Shown in pieces: positions 17,171-24,781 of a stretch of DNA of 33,820 bases. Made by a program: the position numbers and the translations under genes. Source of the DNA: a filamentous cyanobacterium Phorm 6 (GTDB taxonomy: Bacteria; Cyanobacteriota; Cyanobacteriia; Cyanobacteriales; Microcoleaceae); the NCBI GenBank assembly GCA_003003725.1, contig PVWI01000031.1:1-33820 (forward strand), written 5' to 3'. Every line of letters starts with the position of its first letter. The first letter of the stretch is position 1. The notes beneath the pieces are model-generated. The model did not search any database and had not been told where the DNA came from. It saw nothing but the letters and a program-made list of their open reading frames with translations.

Positions 17171-17623
17171 ATGACACCCACACTATTTGGCCGCTGGCAA
17201 ACTCGCATATTTCTGTTAGCTACCGTTGGAGTTCTAGCCTCATTACCATTTTACTTGGGTTACTTAGGAACTCAATACAACCCAATTTACTTTTGGGTAT
17301 TATTTTATGTAGGACTTTTAGGATTAGCTTGGGATGTCCTCTACAACTTTTTGCAGCAATTCATGTGGGATCGAGATTGGCCCGGTGTCTTTCAATTCTT
17401 TGCTGCCATTGTCGAAGGAGTATTCCTCGGTTCCACAATCGAAATCTTTGGCTTACCCTACATTCAGCAAGAAGATTTTAAGATACCAACCTTTATCCTG
17501 CATTACAGTTTAGTTTGGGTATCCGTCTATCTTTCTGCTTGGGTGATGATGCGGCTGCTGTTTCCTCGGTGGCGGTTTCGGGGCGGACAATGGGTTGGCA
17601 AGTGGCCGAGAAGCACTCATTAG
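17171..17623 (+). CDS. Conserved-looking small integral membrane protein, unknown function
   Basis: 150 residues with four predicted membrane helices: FLLATVGVLASLPFYLGYL, FWVLFYVGLLGLAWDVLY, a weaker one around FQFFAAIVEGVFLG, and LHYSLVWVSVYLSAWVMM. An aromatic-rich loop (FMWDRDWPGVF) and a basic C-terminus end the protein. It starts at the ATG directly after heptamer repeats, so no ordinary leader is visible. I do not recognise the family. It follows the FHA-flavoprotein on the same strand and might be its membrane partner, but the repeat-filled spacer weakens an operon claim. Confidence 0.72.
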   Translation: MTPTLFGRWQTRIFLLATVGVLASLPFYLGYLGTQYNPIYFWVLFYVGLLGLAWDVLYNFLQQFMWDRDWPGVFQFFAAIVEGVFLGSTIEIFGLPYIQQEDFKIPTFILHYSLVWVSVYLSAWVMMRLLFPRWRFRGGQWVGKWPRSTH

Positions 17624-17716
17624 TCATTAGTCATTAGTCATTAGTCATCTTGCCCGCTCGGCTTCGCCGAAGGGTAGTCAAGCTTCATCTCTTATGTAGG
17701 GTGCGCAGTGCGCACC
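17618..17716. repeat. Heptamer repeats plus palindromic repeats
   Basis: TCATTAG units run to about 17648. A GGCTTCGCC-centred palindrome (about 17658-17675) follows, and then GGTGCGCAGTGCGCACC (17700-17716), an almost perfect palindrome preceded by GTAG. The GTAGGGTGCGC-type unit occurs again at 28504-28525 and, inverted, at 28603-28623. Confidence 0.7.
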
Positions 17717-17800
17717 TTAGCCTATAACTAGCACATAAACCAAGTCCTGTAACCAATATTTTTGCATCAAATTTTAGCAACAATTACCAACAGAGGCGAC

Positions 17801-18373
17801 ATGAAAATCAGTTATTTTGCAACCATTTTCACTGCTGCAATTGTAACTTTAGGACTAGCTACTAGCTGCGGCAACTCAGATAGCAACACAGCAATTCCTA
17901 ACACCGCAGCCACAGCATCAGCAAGCCCAAATGCGGTTAAAAAAAATACCAATCCAACTGCTATCAAAACTGACAAAGCGCTTCCGAATGTATTTTACAG
18001 CGAAGGGGGAGTAGCGATTCGAGGCACCGATCCTGTAGGCTACTTTACCCAAAACAAGCCTGTCAAAGGCAACCCAGAATTTAGTCACAAATGGGGCAAT
18101 GCTACTTGGCAATTTGCTAGCGCTCAAAATCGGGATCTATTTGCTAAAAATCCTGAAAAATATGCGCCTCAATACGGTGGCTTCTGTGCTTGGGCTGTGA
18201 GTCAAGGTTATACAGCTTCTACCGATCCCAATGCTTGGAAAATTGATAATGGTAAACTTTATCTGAACTACAATTCTGCTGTACAGTGGGGTTGGGAAAA
18301 AGATGTTTCTGGGAATGTTGCTAAGGGTGATAAAAATTGGCCTGCACTTGCTAAGGACAAGGACAAAAAGTGA
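17801..18373 (+). CDS. YHS-domain lipoprotein
   Basis: 190 residues from ATG 17801, preceded by GAGGCGAC; an in-frame TTG at 17762 is rejected because ATG 17801 gives a clean lipoprotein signal: KIS, a hydrophobic core and the lipobox LATSC with Cys23. After a Ser/Asn/Ala/Thr linker comes a YHS-type domain: GVAIRGTDPVGYFTQNKPVKG, FSHKWGNATWQFASAQNRDLF and YAPQYGGFCAWAVSQG. YHS domains are linked to metal or heme-related handling, and this form is common in exported bacterial proteins. It would be anchored in the periplasm. It lies upstream of ctaA but 404 bases away, so functional linkage to heme A synthesis is only suggestive. Confidence 0.85.
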   Translation: MKISYFATIFTAAIVTLGLATSCGNSDSNTAIPNTAATASASPNAVKKNTNPTAIKTDKALPNVFYSEGGVAIRGTDPVGYFTQNKPVKGNPEFSHKWGNATWQFASAQNRDLFAKNPEKYAPQYGGFCAWAVSQGYTASTDPNAWKIDNGKLYLNYNSAVQWGWEKDVSGNVAKGDKNWPALAKDKDKK

Positions 18374-18777
18374 TTTTAACTTGGCGATGGCCAACTCTCG
18401 GAAGCGATTTCTAGCATTGACGATCGCCTCGCAGAACTCGCAATTACAAGTACATAAAAAACTTCAAAAAGTCTTTTTCTTAATTATATCTTTAGATTTT
18501 CCTGGATATTCAACAGCGAATGAGACTGTAACGACCACAAATTCGATAAAATAATTAAAGTTTGTTGAAATTTATAAAAATAACTGCAATACTCTATAGC
18601 GTAAAGAGGAAAGTTAAAAAATATCTAAAGACAAACTAATTGGATTGCGATGTCGTTAAGGTAGTAAACATGACGGTTTCTCACAGAAAAAGAGTGTTAA
18701 GCTCGGCTAAGCTCAACAGAAGTAGAAGCTCGCTATTTAATTAAGTTCGATCGATAACAAAGGCTAAGGTAAAGTTC
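18374..18777. other. Spacer before ctaA, no gene seen
   Basis: 404 AT-rich bases. The frame 18303-18554 overlaps the end of the YHS gene and has no family resemblance. I see no tRNA, hairpin terminator or repeat of note. It probably holds the ctaA promoter, but no clear -35/-10 pair stands out. Confidence 0.5.
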
Positions 18778-19692
18778 ATGGCAAACTCAGTTTTAAATCA
18801 GCCAACCGCAGCAGCAGGAGTGCAGTGGCAGCCAAAAGATATTATCCGCGGCCTAGTGTGGAAAATTGCGATCGCCACCTGGCTATTAATGGCTGTAGGC
18901 AGCGCCACGCGGGTGATGAATGCGGGACTCGCTTGCCCGGATTGGCCGCTGTGCTACGGTCAATTAATACCCACAGCACAGATGAATTTGCAGGTATTTC
19001 TGGAGTGGTTTCACCGTTTGGATGCGGCGGCGATCGGTTTAAGCGCGATCGGGCTTTTAGGACTATCTGTGTTTTACCGCAGCCGCATTCCAAAATGGCT
19101 CCCGATTGCCAGCGCTGGGGCAGTATTTTTAATCGTTTTTCAAGGCGTACTGGGCGGCTTGACAGTCACACAACTGTTGAGATTTGACATCGTTACCGCT
19201 CACTTGGGAACAGCTTTACTGTTTTTTTGCGCCTTGCTAGTCATCGGTTTCATGCTAACTCCCTACGAACATACAGGCAATACGGGTAAATTGGCTTGGA
19301 TAAGTTCGATCGCAGCATTGTTAGTTTACCTGCAAAGCTTGCTAGGAGCATTAGTCGGCTCTCGATGGGCCCTGCACCAATGTTTTGGTTCCTCAGAATT
19401 GTGTTCCGTAATGAACAGCCATATCATCGGCATAGTACCAGCTACCGCAGCGACTTTAGTAGTAGCAATTGTGGCTTGGCGGCAGCCCGCACTAAGTGCA
19501 AACTTGCGAAAATTAGGAAATTTAGCTAGTGTTTGTCTGATTGCTCAATTAATTTTGGGATTGGCAACTTTCCGGCTGCATCTTCAGGTAGAACCACTGA
19601 CTGTCGCCCACCAAGCCGTCGGTGCTGCATTGCTTGGAACCTTGGTAGCCTTTAGTGTTTTGGCTTGGCGCGATCGGGTTTTATCAGCTTGA
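18778..19692 (+). CDS. ctaA: Heme A synthase (Cox15/CtaA)
   Basis: Oxidises heme O to heme A for aa3-type cytochrome oxidase, in the membrane. 304 residues with eight predicted helices in two homologous halves. The conserved His residues lie in EWFHRLDAA (His79) and TAHLGTA (His142), with counterparts in the second half (NSHIIGI and VAHQAVGA). Cysteine pairs are ACPDWPLCYG (Cys53, Cys59) and HQCFGSSELC (Cys202, Cys209), as in bacterial CtaA. Start is ATG 18778. It precedes ctaB by 102 bases, the usual cyanobacterial order, so co-transcription is likely. Confidence 0.95.
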   Translation: MANSVLNQPTAAAGVQWQPKDIIRGLVWKIAIATWLLMAVGSATRVMNAGLACPDWPLCYGQLIPTAQMNLQVFLEWFHRLDAAAIGLSAIGLLGLSVFYRSRIPKWLPIASAGAVFLIVFQGVLGGLTVTQLLRFDIVTAHLGTALLFFCALLVIGFMLTPYEHTGNTGKLAWISSIAALLVYLQSLLGALVGSRWALHQCFGSSELCSVMNSHIIGIVPATAATLVVAIVAWRQPALSANLRKLGNLASVCLIAQLILGLATFRLHLQVEPLTVAHQAVGAALLGTLVAFSVLAWRDRVLSA

Positions 19693-19794
19693 AATAGATG
19701 TGTTGATAAATTCGGCGGTTGAAACCGATACTACACAAACGAAGTCCACTCCAAGCGGACTAAATGACAATTAACAACTAACAATTAATCACAA

Positions 19795-20772
19795 ATGCAA
19801 GAAGTTATTACAAACAATAGCCCTCGCCTCCACGAAAACTTTTCGCAAGTAGTGAAAAGTTACTATCAACTTACAAAACCCAGAATTATTTTACTGTTGC
19901 TAATCACCACATCAGCAGGAATGTGGATGGCCGCCAAAGGAGAAGTAGATCCCCTATTGCTGGTATCAACTATTACTGGAGGCGCTTTAGCTTCCGCGTC
20001 GGCTAATACGATTAATTGCATTTACGACAGCGACATCGACTATATCATGGAGCGCACCCGGTGGCGGCCGATTCCTTCGGGGCGAGTCAAGAAGCGGGAT
20101 GCTTTGATATTTGCGATCGTCCTAGCGACAATATCCTTTACATTGCTGACAGTTGTTGCCAACTTATTAGCAGCTTTGCTAGCAATGTCTGGCATAGTCT
20201 TCTACGTCCTAATTTACACCCACTGGCTGAAGCGCCACAGCGTGCAAAACATCGTCATCGGCGGTGCTGCAGGGGCGATTCCTCCTTTAGTTGGGTGGGC
20301 TGCGGTGACAGGAGATTTGAGTTGGGGTGCGTGGATGTTGTTTGGGATCATCTTCCTGTGGACACCGCCGCATTTTTGGGCATTAGCAATGATGATTCGC
20401 GACGAATACGAAGGAGTAGGCGTACCGATGTTACCGGTAATTGAAGGCGACGAAGAAACAGCCCGCCAAATTTGGATTTACACCTTATTGATGCTTCCTG
20501 CAACTTTGCTGCTAGTCTATCCGCTGAATTTAGCGGGCCCGGTGTATGCGGGTACTGCGATTTTCCTCGGTGCTATTTTTGCCCAAAAAGCTTGGTTGCT
20601 GTTGCAGACTCCAGAGGATAAGAACGTTGCGCGATCGCTCTTCAAATACTCTATTCTGTATCTGATGCTATTGTGCGCGGGAATCGTGGTTGATAGTTTG
20701 CCTGTGACTCATAACTTTACTACTGCTGTTGTCCAAAATGTGCACACTTTAATCAGTGCGGTTGTGATGTAG
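19795..20772 (+). CDS. ctaB: Protoheme IX farnesyltransferase (heme O synthase)
   Basis: UbiA-family prenyltransferase converting heme b to heme O. 325 residues with about nine membrane helices. The first Asp-rich motif is NCIYDSDID (Asn74, Asp78, Asp82) followed by [11 protein letters not shown]. The second loop contains [20 protein letters not shown], and further signatures are [11 protein letters not shown] and [14 protein letters not shown]. It acts directly before CtaA in the pathway though encoded after it. Cytochrome oxidase subunit genes do not follow; the next genes are convergent toxin-antitoxin-like genes. Confidence 0.96.
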   Translation: MQEVITNNSPRLHENFSQVVKSYYQLTKPRIILLLLITTSAGMWMAAKGEVDPLLLVSTITGGALASASANTINCIYDSDIDYIMERTRWRPIPSGRVKKRDALIFAIVLATISFTLLTVVANLLAALLAMSGIVFYVLIYTHWLKRHSVQNIVIGGAAGAIPPLVGWAAVTGDLSWGAWMLFGIIFLWTPPHFWALAMMIRDEYEGVGVPMLPVIEGDEETARQIWIYTLLMLPATLLLVYPLNLAGPVYAGTAIFLGAIFAQKAWLLLQTPEDKNVARSLFKYSILYLMLLCAGIVVDSLPVTHNFTTAVVQNVHTLISAVVM

Positions 20773-20782
20773 TCTGCTTTTA

Positions 20783-20812
20783 GATCCCGACTTCTTCAAG
20801 AAGTCGGGGATC
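20783..20812. terminator. Hairpin between ctaB and convergent TA genes
   Basis: GATCCCGACTTCTT (20783-20796) pairs with AAGAAGTCGGGGATC (20798-20812), with one bulged G. It lies 10 bases after the ctaB stop and 8 before the stop of the convergent gene, so it could end both transcripts. It also looks like a dispersed cyanobacterial repeat, and no long T-tract follows. Confidence 0.55.
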
Positions 20813-20819
20813 TGGATAT

Positions 20820-21188
20820 TTAGCTATTTTTCAAGTATTTACCCAAAAACTCTAACTGGTTCACCATTTCCTCTGCTGTCTTATTAGCAGTTAGTTCCAT
20901 AATGACTCTAGCTTGCTCGCCCACGGAATAGTCTTGTGAGATCAGCGCAATGCCAGCATGAGATTCCTCTCTGCCAAGGAACTCAGTATGTAACTGACAG
21001 AAATCTCCAATATTGTGACTGTACAAAACTCTGTTTTGGCTGGCAGCTAGCCGAAGTTGTTCTTCGTCGATTAACCCTTCTGTTTGAGTTTCATTGACAG
21101 TGGTTACATCGACTTGACGTGCCCGTAATGCCCGTAGTAGGGACTGATCTTGGGAGTCTTCATCTAGGTAAAGCCTAATCTCGCTCAT
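20820..21188 (-). CDS. DUF5615 PIN-like protein (putative toxin)
   Basis: 122 residues. The N-terminus IRLYLDEDSQDQSLLRALR and the segments VTTVNET and RVLYSHNIGDF match the PIN-like fold of DUF5615, where acidic residues (Asp in LDED, Asp in NIGDF) mark a presumed ribonuclease site. Its ATG overlaps the stop of the DUF433 gene by four bases, the typical order of DUF433-DUF5615 pairs, which are regarded as VapBC-like toxin-antitoxin modules. It is convergent with ctaB. Confidence 0.8.
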   Translation of the reverse strand: MSEIRLYLDEDSQDQSLLRALRARQVDVTTVNETQTEGLIDEEQLRLAASQNRVLYSHNIGDFCQLHTEFLGREESHAGIALISQDYSVGEQARVIMELTANKTAEEMVNQLEFLGKYLKNS

Positions 21189-21487
21189 GCTTCTTTACCA
21201 AAGTTACTGTACAAAGCTTCCAGACGCTTGGCTTCTGCTGCTTGATGGATCAAATCAGTTTCAATTTCTTTGGTGTTGGCATGATAGTAGGTGAGTGCAG
21301 CGTAGACTTCCGCGAGGGTAAGATGAGAAATGCGATCGCAAATCTCTTCAGCATTCAATCCTCGCTTGTACCAGGTGACAATCCGGCGAACGGTAACGCC
21401 TTTACCGAGGATGTGGGGACATCCACCATGCAGTCCGGGAGTGCGTGTAATGAGCGTACCAATGTCAATAGATACTGCTGTGGTCAT
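21185..21487 (-). CDS. DUF433 protein (putative antitoxin)
   Basis: 100 residues. It shows the DUF433 pattern: an entry segment (LITRTPGLHGGCPHILGKGV), then a winged-helix-like region with VRRIVTWYKRGLNAEEICDR and LTLAEVYAALTYYHAN. DUF433 proteins are small DNA-binding-type antitoxins paired with DUF5615. It is first of the two-gene unit, overlapping the toxin by four bases. Its start region is divergent from the second TA pair starting at 21634. Confidence 0.85.
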   Translation of the reverse strand: MTTAVSIDIGTLITRTPGLHGGCPHILGKGVTVRRIVTWYKRGLNAEEICDRISHLTLAEVYAALTYYHANTKEIETDLIHQAAEAKRLEALYSNFGKEA

Positions 21488-21529
21488 AAACTATGGAAGT
21501 TTGAAGGGACTGATCTCTATTACAGCATA

Positions 21530-21602
21530 GCGATCGAGGAATTATATCGCGGTGTGAGTTTGGGGCGATAAATGAAGTAAGCTAGAGAGAAAGGTTTCAA
21601 AA
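21530..21602 (+). repeat. 73-base direct repeat, copy 1 (before DUF433 gene)
   Basis: Nearly identical to 23062-23133 (two adjacent substitutions, one further substitution and one indel). Both copies end 12-31 bases before a DUF433 start codon. Both encode the same closing frame ELYRGVSLGR-stop, which resembles the ELYRxGxxSLGxA segment of UPF0175-type antitoxins, so they may be remnants of a gene end as well as a shared leader. Confidence 0.8.
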
Positions 21603-21633
21603 GAGATGAAAACTCCCTAAAGGCAAACTGGCT

Positions 21634-21879
21634 ATGAACTGGAAAGCATACATTCATTCAAATCCTAAAATTCTGCTTGGTAAGCCTGTAATTAAGGGAA
21701 CACGAATATCTGTGGAGTTTATTCTAGGGTTATTTTCAGAAGGTTGGACTCAGCAACAAGTTCTAGAAAACTACCCAACGCTTAATCCTGAATCTATCCA
21801 AGCAGTGTTTGCTTTCGCTGCGGAATGCCTCAAAGAAGACGTATTTTACACGCCTTTACTGTTTGCTGAGGCAAGTTAA
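21634..21879 (+). CDS. DUF433 protein (putative antitoxin)
   Basis: 81 residues, a compact DUF433: HSNPKILLGKPVIKGTRISV, then FILGLFSEGWTQQQVLENYP and LNPESIQAVFAFAAE, the classic signature. Its TAA overlaps the ATG of the DUF5615 gene by one base, so the pair is translationally coupled. The leader carries the 73-base repeat. Confidence 0.92.
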   Translation: MNWKAYIHSNPKILLGKPVIKGTRISVEFILGLFSEGWTQQQVLENYPTLNPESIQAVFAFAAECLKEDVFYTPLLFAEAS

Positions 21880-22235
21880 TGCGGTTTCTGGCAAATGAAA
21901 ACTTTCCACTTCTGAGTGTACGAATTCTACGACAAGCGGATCTTGAAGTCGCTTCTGTTACCGAGGATTCTCCAGGAATTGAGGATTCCGAGGTTTTGGC
22001 TCGTGCAGCAGATGAACAACGGGTGATTTTGACCTTCGATCGCGATTACGGCGAACTCATTTATCGCTTGCGGCTGCGATCGCCAAAAGGTGTGATTTAT
22101 TTGCGGTTTCGTCCTCACACGCCGGAAGAACCAGCATCAATATTGTTAAATTTATTACAAACCGAAGGATTGCAATTTGAGGAACGGTTTACGGTGGTGG
22201 AGCGCGATCAAATTCGTCAACGCCCCCTACCGTAG
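21879..22235 (+). CDS. DUF5615 PIN-like protein (putative toxin)
   Basis: 118 residues, a full-length DUF5615: MRFLANENFPLLSVRILRQA with Asn/Glu near the start, SPGIEDSEVLARAADEQRVI and ILTFDRDYGELIY holding the conserved acidic residues of the PIN-like site. It is the toxin partner of the DUF433 gene immediately upstream. All signature segments are intact, so it is probably active. Confidence 0.92.
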   Translation: MRFLANENFPLLSVRILRQADLEVASVTEDSPGIEDSEVLARAADEQRVILTFDRDYGELIYRLRLRSPKGVIYLRFRPHTPEEPASILLNLLQTEGLQFEERFTVVERDQIRQRPLP

Positions 22236-22269
22236 TTTTTGAAACGAGGAATCGAGAGTATGAGGAGAT

Positions 22270-22536
22270 ATGCAAATTGTTTGGACAAAACACGCCCAGG
22301 AGCGTCAGCAACAATGGGAGGAGCGATTGAGAATTACCAGGGAAGAGGTTGAAGCGGCCCTCACCAACCCTCAACAGATTATCGTGGAAGATGATGTTTT
22401 GGTGGCTCAAATTAAACGAGGCAATGGTCTTCTGAGAGTACCCTTTGTTGAAATTGGCAAAACTCGGCGAATTTTAACTCTGTACTGGACAAATCAAGTT
22501 AAGCGATATTGGCAGGAGAATACCGATGAAAGTTAA
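22270..22536 (+). CDS. DUF4258 family protein (BrnT/RelE-like fold)
   Basis: 88 residues: IVWTKHAQERQQQW, ITREEVEAALTNPQQII, LRVPFVEIGKTRRILTLYW. The H-A-x-x-R motif near the start, the VEAAL helix and the closing beta strands fit DUF4258, a small RelE/BrnT-like fold. It overlaps the DUF2283 gene by 11 bases, a pairing frequently found and regarded as a toxin-antitoxin-like unit. Confidence 0.8.
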   Translation: MQIVWTKHAQERQQQWEERLRITREEVEAALTNPQQIIVEDDVLVAQIKRGNGLLRVPFVEIGKTRRILTLYWTNQVKRYWQENTDES

Positions 22537-22726
22537 ATACGATGCAGAAGCAGACATTCTGATTTTTATTTTCCGTGATGCGTTTCCAGCTAATGCTATT
22601 TCTGAACCTGGAGGCGTGATTGTCAGTTATGACGAAAGTGACGAACCCGTTAGCATCGAATTTCTCAATGCCTCCAAACGCCAACTGTTTAATCCTCAAG
22701 AGCTCATGCTAACGATCGCAACTTAG
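22526..22726 (+). CDS. DUF2283 family protein
   Basis: 66 residues: MKVKYDAEADILIFIFRD, then GGVIVSYDESDEPVSIEFLNASKR. This is the standard DUF2283 pattern (Tyr-Asp start, D-EG-VVSIE-type middle). It is encoded directly after, and overlapping, DUF4258, so it is the likely partner or antitoxin. An uninformative 58-base gap follows, with short frames but no gene I can support. Confidence 0.88.
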   Translation: MKVKYDAEADILIFIFRDAFPANAISEPGGVIVSYDESDEPVSIEFLNASKRQLFNPQELMLTIAT

Positions 22727-22784
22727 TTGATGCGCTTTATCGAGATGGCACGGCAATATCGTCAGCTTAATAAGTAAGGATACT

Positions 22785-23027
22785 ATGATGACGTTAGATG
22801 AGTATGATGTTGTTGCCTTAACCGCAGAAATTCAGGCAATCCATAAAGAAACCTCTGGGCCAATTTTGCTCCGACCCGGACAAGTTGGCACTATTCTGAT
22901 GAGCTTTGACGATCGTGCTTATCTAGTAGATTTTGCGGATGCTCAAGGTAATACCTATGCAATGGAAAGCATTTTATCAGAAAAACTCATGCAACTCGTT
23001 TATGAGCCAGTTTCTGCCTACGCCTAG
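22785..23027 (+). CDS. DUF4926 family protein
   Basis: 80 residues. The segments LDEYDVVALTAEI, LRPGQVGTILMSFDDRAYLVDFADAQGNTYAM match DUF4926, a small SH3-like family usually paired with a DUF6883 gene. No such partner is present on either side, so it appears orphaned. ATG 22785 or 22788 are equally possible starts. Confidence 0.82.
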   Translation: MMTLDEYDVVALTAEIQAIHKETSGPILLRPGQVGTILMSFDDRAYLVDFADAQGNTYAMESILSEKLMQLVYEPVSAYA

Positions 23028-23061
23028 AAATAATACTTTACAGAGTATTGAGCTGGAAGTG

Positions 23062-23133
23062 GCGATCGCAGAATTATATCGCGGTGTGAGTTTGGGGCGA
23101 TAAATGAAGTAAGCTAGAGACAAAGGTTTAAAA
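23062..23133 (+). repeat. 73-base direct repeat, copy 2 (before orphan DUF433)
   Basis: Second copy of the 21530-21602 repeat, 1,532 bases downstream in the same orientation. Recombination between the copies would delete one DUF433/DUF5615 pair together with the DUF4258, DUF2283 and DUF4926 genes. Confidence 0.8.
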
Positions 23134-23145
23134 CAATTTTAACCA

Positions 23146-23367
23146 ATGCCAGCATCCGTTGCTTATCTGTTTGACAGAATCACAGTGAACCCAATACAAT
23201 GTGGCGGTCGTCCCTGCATCCGGGGAATGCGGATTCGAGTCATCGATATCCTAGAGTTGCTAGCTGCGGGTTTGAATTTTGAGCAAATTATCGAAGAATT
23301 GCCAGACTTGGGACTTAACGATCTCAAAGCTGCGCTGATGTATGCAGTCCAAAAACTCGACAAGTAA
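23146..23367 (+). CDS. DUF433 protein, orphan antitoxin
   Basis: 73 residues with the clear DUF433 signature: ITVNPIQCGGRPCIRGMRIRV, DILELLAAGLNFEQIIEELP, LGLNDLKAALMYAVQKLD. The DUF5615 partner expected right after it is missing; the cold-shock/TM2 gene starts 12 bases downstream instead. The toxin may have been lost when the downstream unit arrived. Confidence 0.9.
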   Translation: MPASVAYLFDRITVNPIQCGGRPCIRGMRIRVIDILELLAAGLNFEQIIEELPDLGLNDLKAALMYAVQKLDK

Positions 23368-23378
23368 GAGGTATTTAT

Positions 23379-23816
23379 ATGCGAGGCACAGTTCTTAGTT
23401 TCTCGATTCAGGCAAATCAGGGATTCATTTCAGGCGACGATGGAAAAAGATATAACTTTGTGGGTTCAGACTGGAACTTGAGCAATACCCCTACTCAGGG
23501 AGTTAAAGTAGATTTTGATGTGGATGGCAATCGTGCTACTTCGATTTATGAAGATCCCAGTGCCGCAGTTTCAAATCAAACTATAAAATCTCGAACAACA
23601 ACTGGTATCTTGGCTTTATTGCTAGGTGGTTTGGGAGTACATTTTTTCTATCTTGGAGCTTGGGGATGGGGGTTAGTCAGTATACTATTTTCTTGGACTT
23701 ACATTCCTCTAATTGCTGGCTTGATTATGGGTGCTCGCTATCTTTCGATAACAGATAAAGAATTTGAGAATAAAATCAAAAAGATGCAGGGCCCTTTCGG
23801 AACGATAGAGCTTTAA
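23379..23816 (+). CDS. Cold-shock-like (OB fold) plus TM2-domain membrane protein
   Basis: 145 residues. Residues 1-55 resemble a cold-shock/OB domain (RGTVLSFSIQANQGFISGDDGKRYNF, with the G-F-I pattern and basic/aromatic spacing of CSD proteins, though degenerate). Residues 71-123 are a TM2 domain: two membrane helices joined by a short turn, with the hallmark LLGGLGVHFFYLGAWGWG. The C-terminus is a charged 20-residue tail. Its TAA overlaps the ATG of the TIR-like gene by one base, so the two are translationally coupled. A membrane-tethered nucleic-acid or nucleotide sensor for the downstream effector is one reading (inference). Confidence 0.82.
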   Translation: MRGTVLSFSIQANQGFISGDDGKRYNFVGSDWNLSNTPTQGVKVDFDVDGNRATSIYEDPSAAVSNQTIKSRTTTGILALLLGGLGVHFFYLGAWGWGLVSILFSWTYIPLIAGLIMGARYLSITDKEFENKIKKMQGPFGTIEL

Positions 23817-24781
23817 TGGTAATCTCAGTTTTCTATTCATGGCAAAGTGAACATCCTAAGTGCGTTAACCACTACTTCATTCGAGATGCTCTGAAGGAGG
23901 CAATGAAGGTCATTCAACGAAAATTAGAACTTGAGGAACGACCAGAAGTAGATCACGATACAAAAAAAACACCAGGACTGCCAGACATTGGGCATACGAT
24001 CTTTTCAAAGATCGAAATAAGTTCTGCTTTTGTAGCTGATGTGTCTTTTACGTCAAAGTCTACTGAAGGCAGACCTTCTGCGAATGATAATGTCCTTCTT
24101 GAACTTGGCTTTGCACTGCACTCGCTTGGGAGTGAGCGGCTAATCCTAGTAATGAATGACGCCTTTGGAAGCCCCAAAGATTATATGCCATTCCATCTTG
24201 CTTCTCGTCGTTGGCCAATCACTTTTACTCTCCATCCTAATGCAGATAAGAACACTCGCAAAAAGGTTACTGGTGAGCTTAGCCGCGATCTTGCTGATGC
24301 ACTGAAGATAATGGCAGACAGCGGTATTCTATTCTCGACTCCTGCTACGAGTTCATGGATACGCTCCGATCGATTACTATTTGCAAAGTTTTTAGAGCAG
24401 TTCCCTTACAACAGCGAGATGATATACTTACTTCGTGATTGTAATGTCGGAGACTCATTCCCGAGCAAATGGTTAGAAGAGATTGACCGTTTCACCCAAG
24501 AATGGAACGATGCGTTCCATGAATTTATAGACCCTACTCTTGAAGGTAAGCGAAAAGACTTCATGCTGAAACTTATCTCGTTCCAAAATGAACTATGGTC
24601 AAACACTTGGAGATCGAAAAATCGTGATTTTCTTTCTATGGAATCCTATAAATTTAAGGATGAAGATCCTCGTTGCGAGAAAATAGAGGAACTAAATGCT
24701 ATGGGAACAGAAGCACACGATGCACATCAAGAACTTGTTAGAGCTTGTAAGGTAATGCTTGGCCACCCAGAAGCCAGCTAA
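23816..24781 (+). CDS. TIR-like nucleotide-binding protein, putative defence effector
   Basis: 321 residues. Residues 1-160 form a TIR-like fold of the type called 'predicted nucleotide-binding, TIR-like' (as in Cap12/Pycsar-type effectors): FYSWQSE (6-12), a PGLPDIGHTIFSKI helix, FVADVS (72-77), the helix NVLLELGFAL with the presumed catalytic Glu96, and RLILVMN. TIR proteins of this class degrade NAD+ or bind nucleotides in phage defence. Residues about 165-321 are helical, of unknown fold, and may be the sensing or oligomerising part. It is coupled to the TM2 protein upstream. Its stop codon lies in the attC-like site, as in integron cassette genes. HIP1 octamers are absent across this unit, unlike the flanks. 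Confidence 0.78.
   Translation: MVISVFYSWQSEHPKCVNHYFIRDALKEAMKVIQRKLELEERPEVDHDTKKTPGLPDIGHTIFSKIEISSAFVADVSFTSKSTEGRPSANDNVLLELGFALHSLGSERLILVMNDAFGSPKDYMPFHLASRRWPITFTLHPNADKNTRKKVTGELSRDLADALKIMADSGILFSTPATSSWIRSDRLLFAKFLEQFPYNSEMIYLLRDCNVGDSFPSKWLEEIDRFTQEWNDAFHEFIDPTLEGKRKDFMLKLISFQNELWSNTWRSKNRDFLSMESYKFKDEDPRCEKIEELNAMGTEAHDAHQELVRACKVMLGHPEAS

Noticed and set aside
21242-21571. Plus-strand open frame opposite the first DUF433 gene
   Set aside because: Lies antisense to a well-supported DUF433 gene; only its last residues (the repeat) are of interest.
22498-22534. GTTRRRY-like sequences as a second attC or cassette boundary
   Set aside because: GTTAAGC and GTTAAAT fall inside TA genes and have no flanking attC stem, so no second site is supported.
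22727-22784. Short frames between DUF2283 and DUF4926 genes
   Set aside because: 15-16 codons only, with no family resemblance strong enough to call a gene remnant.
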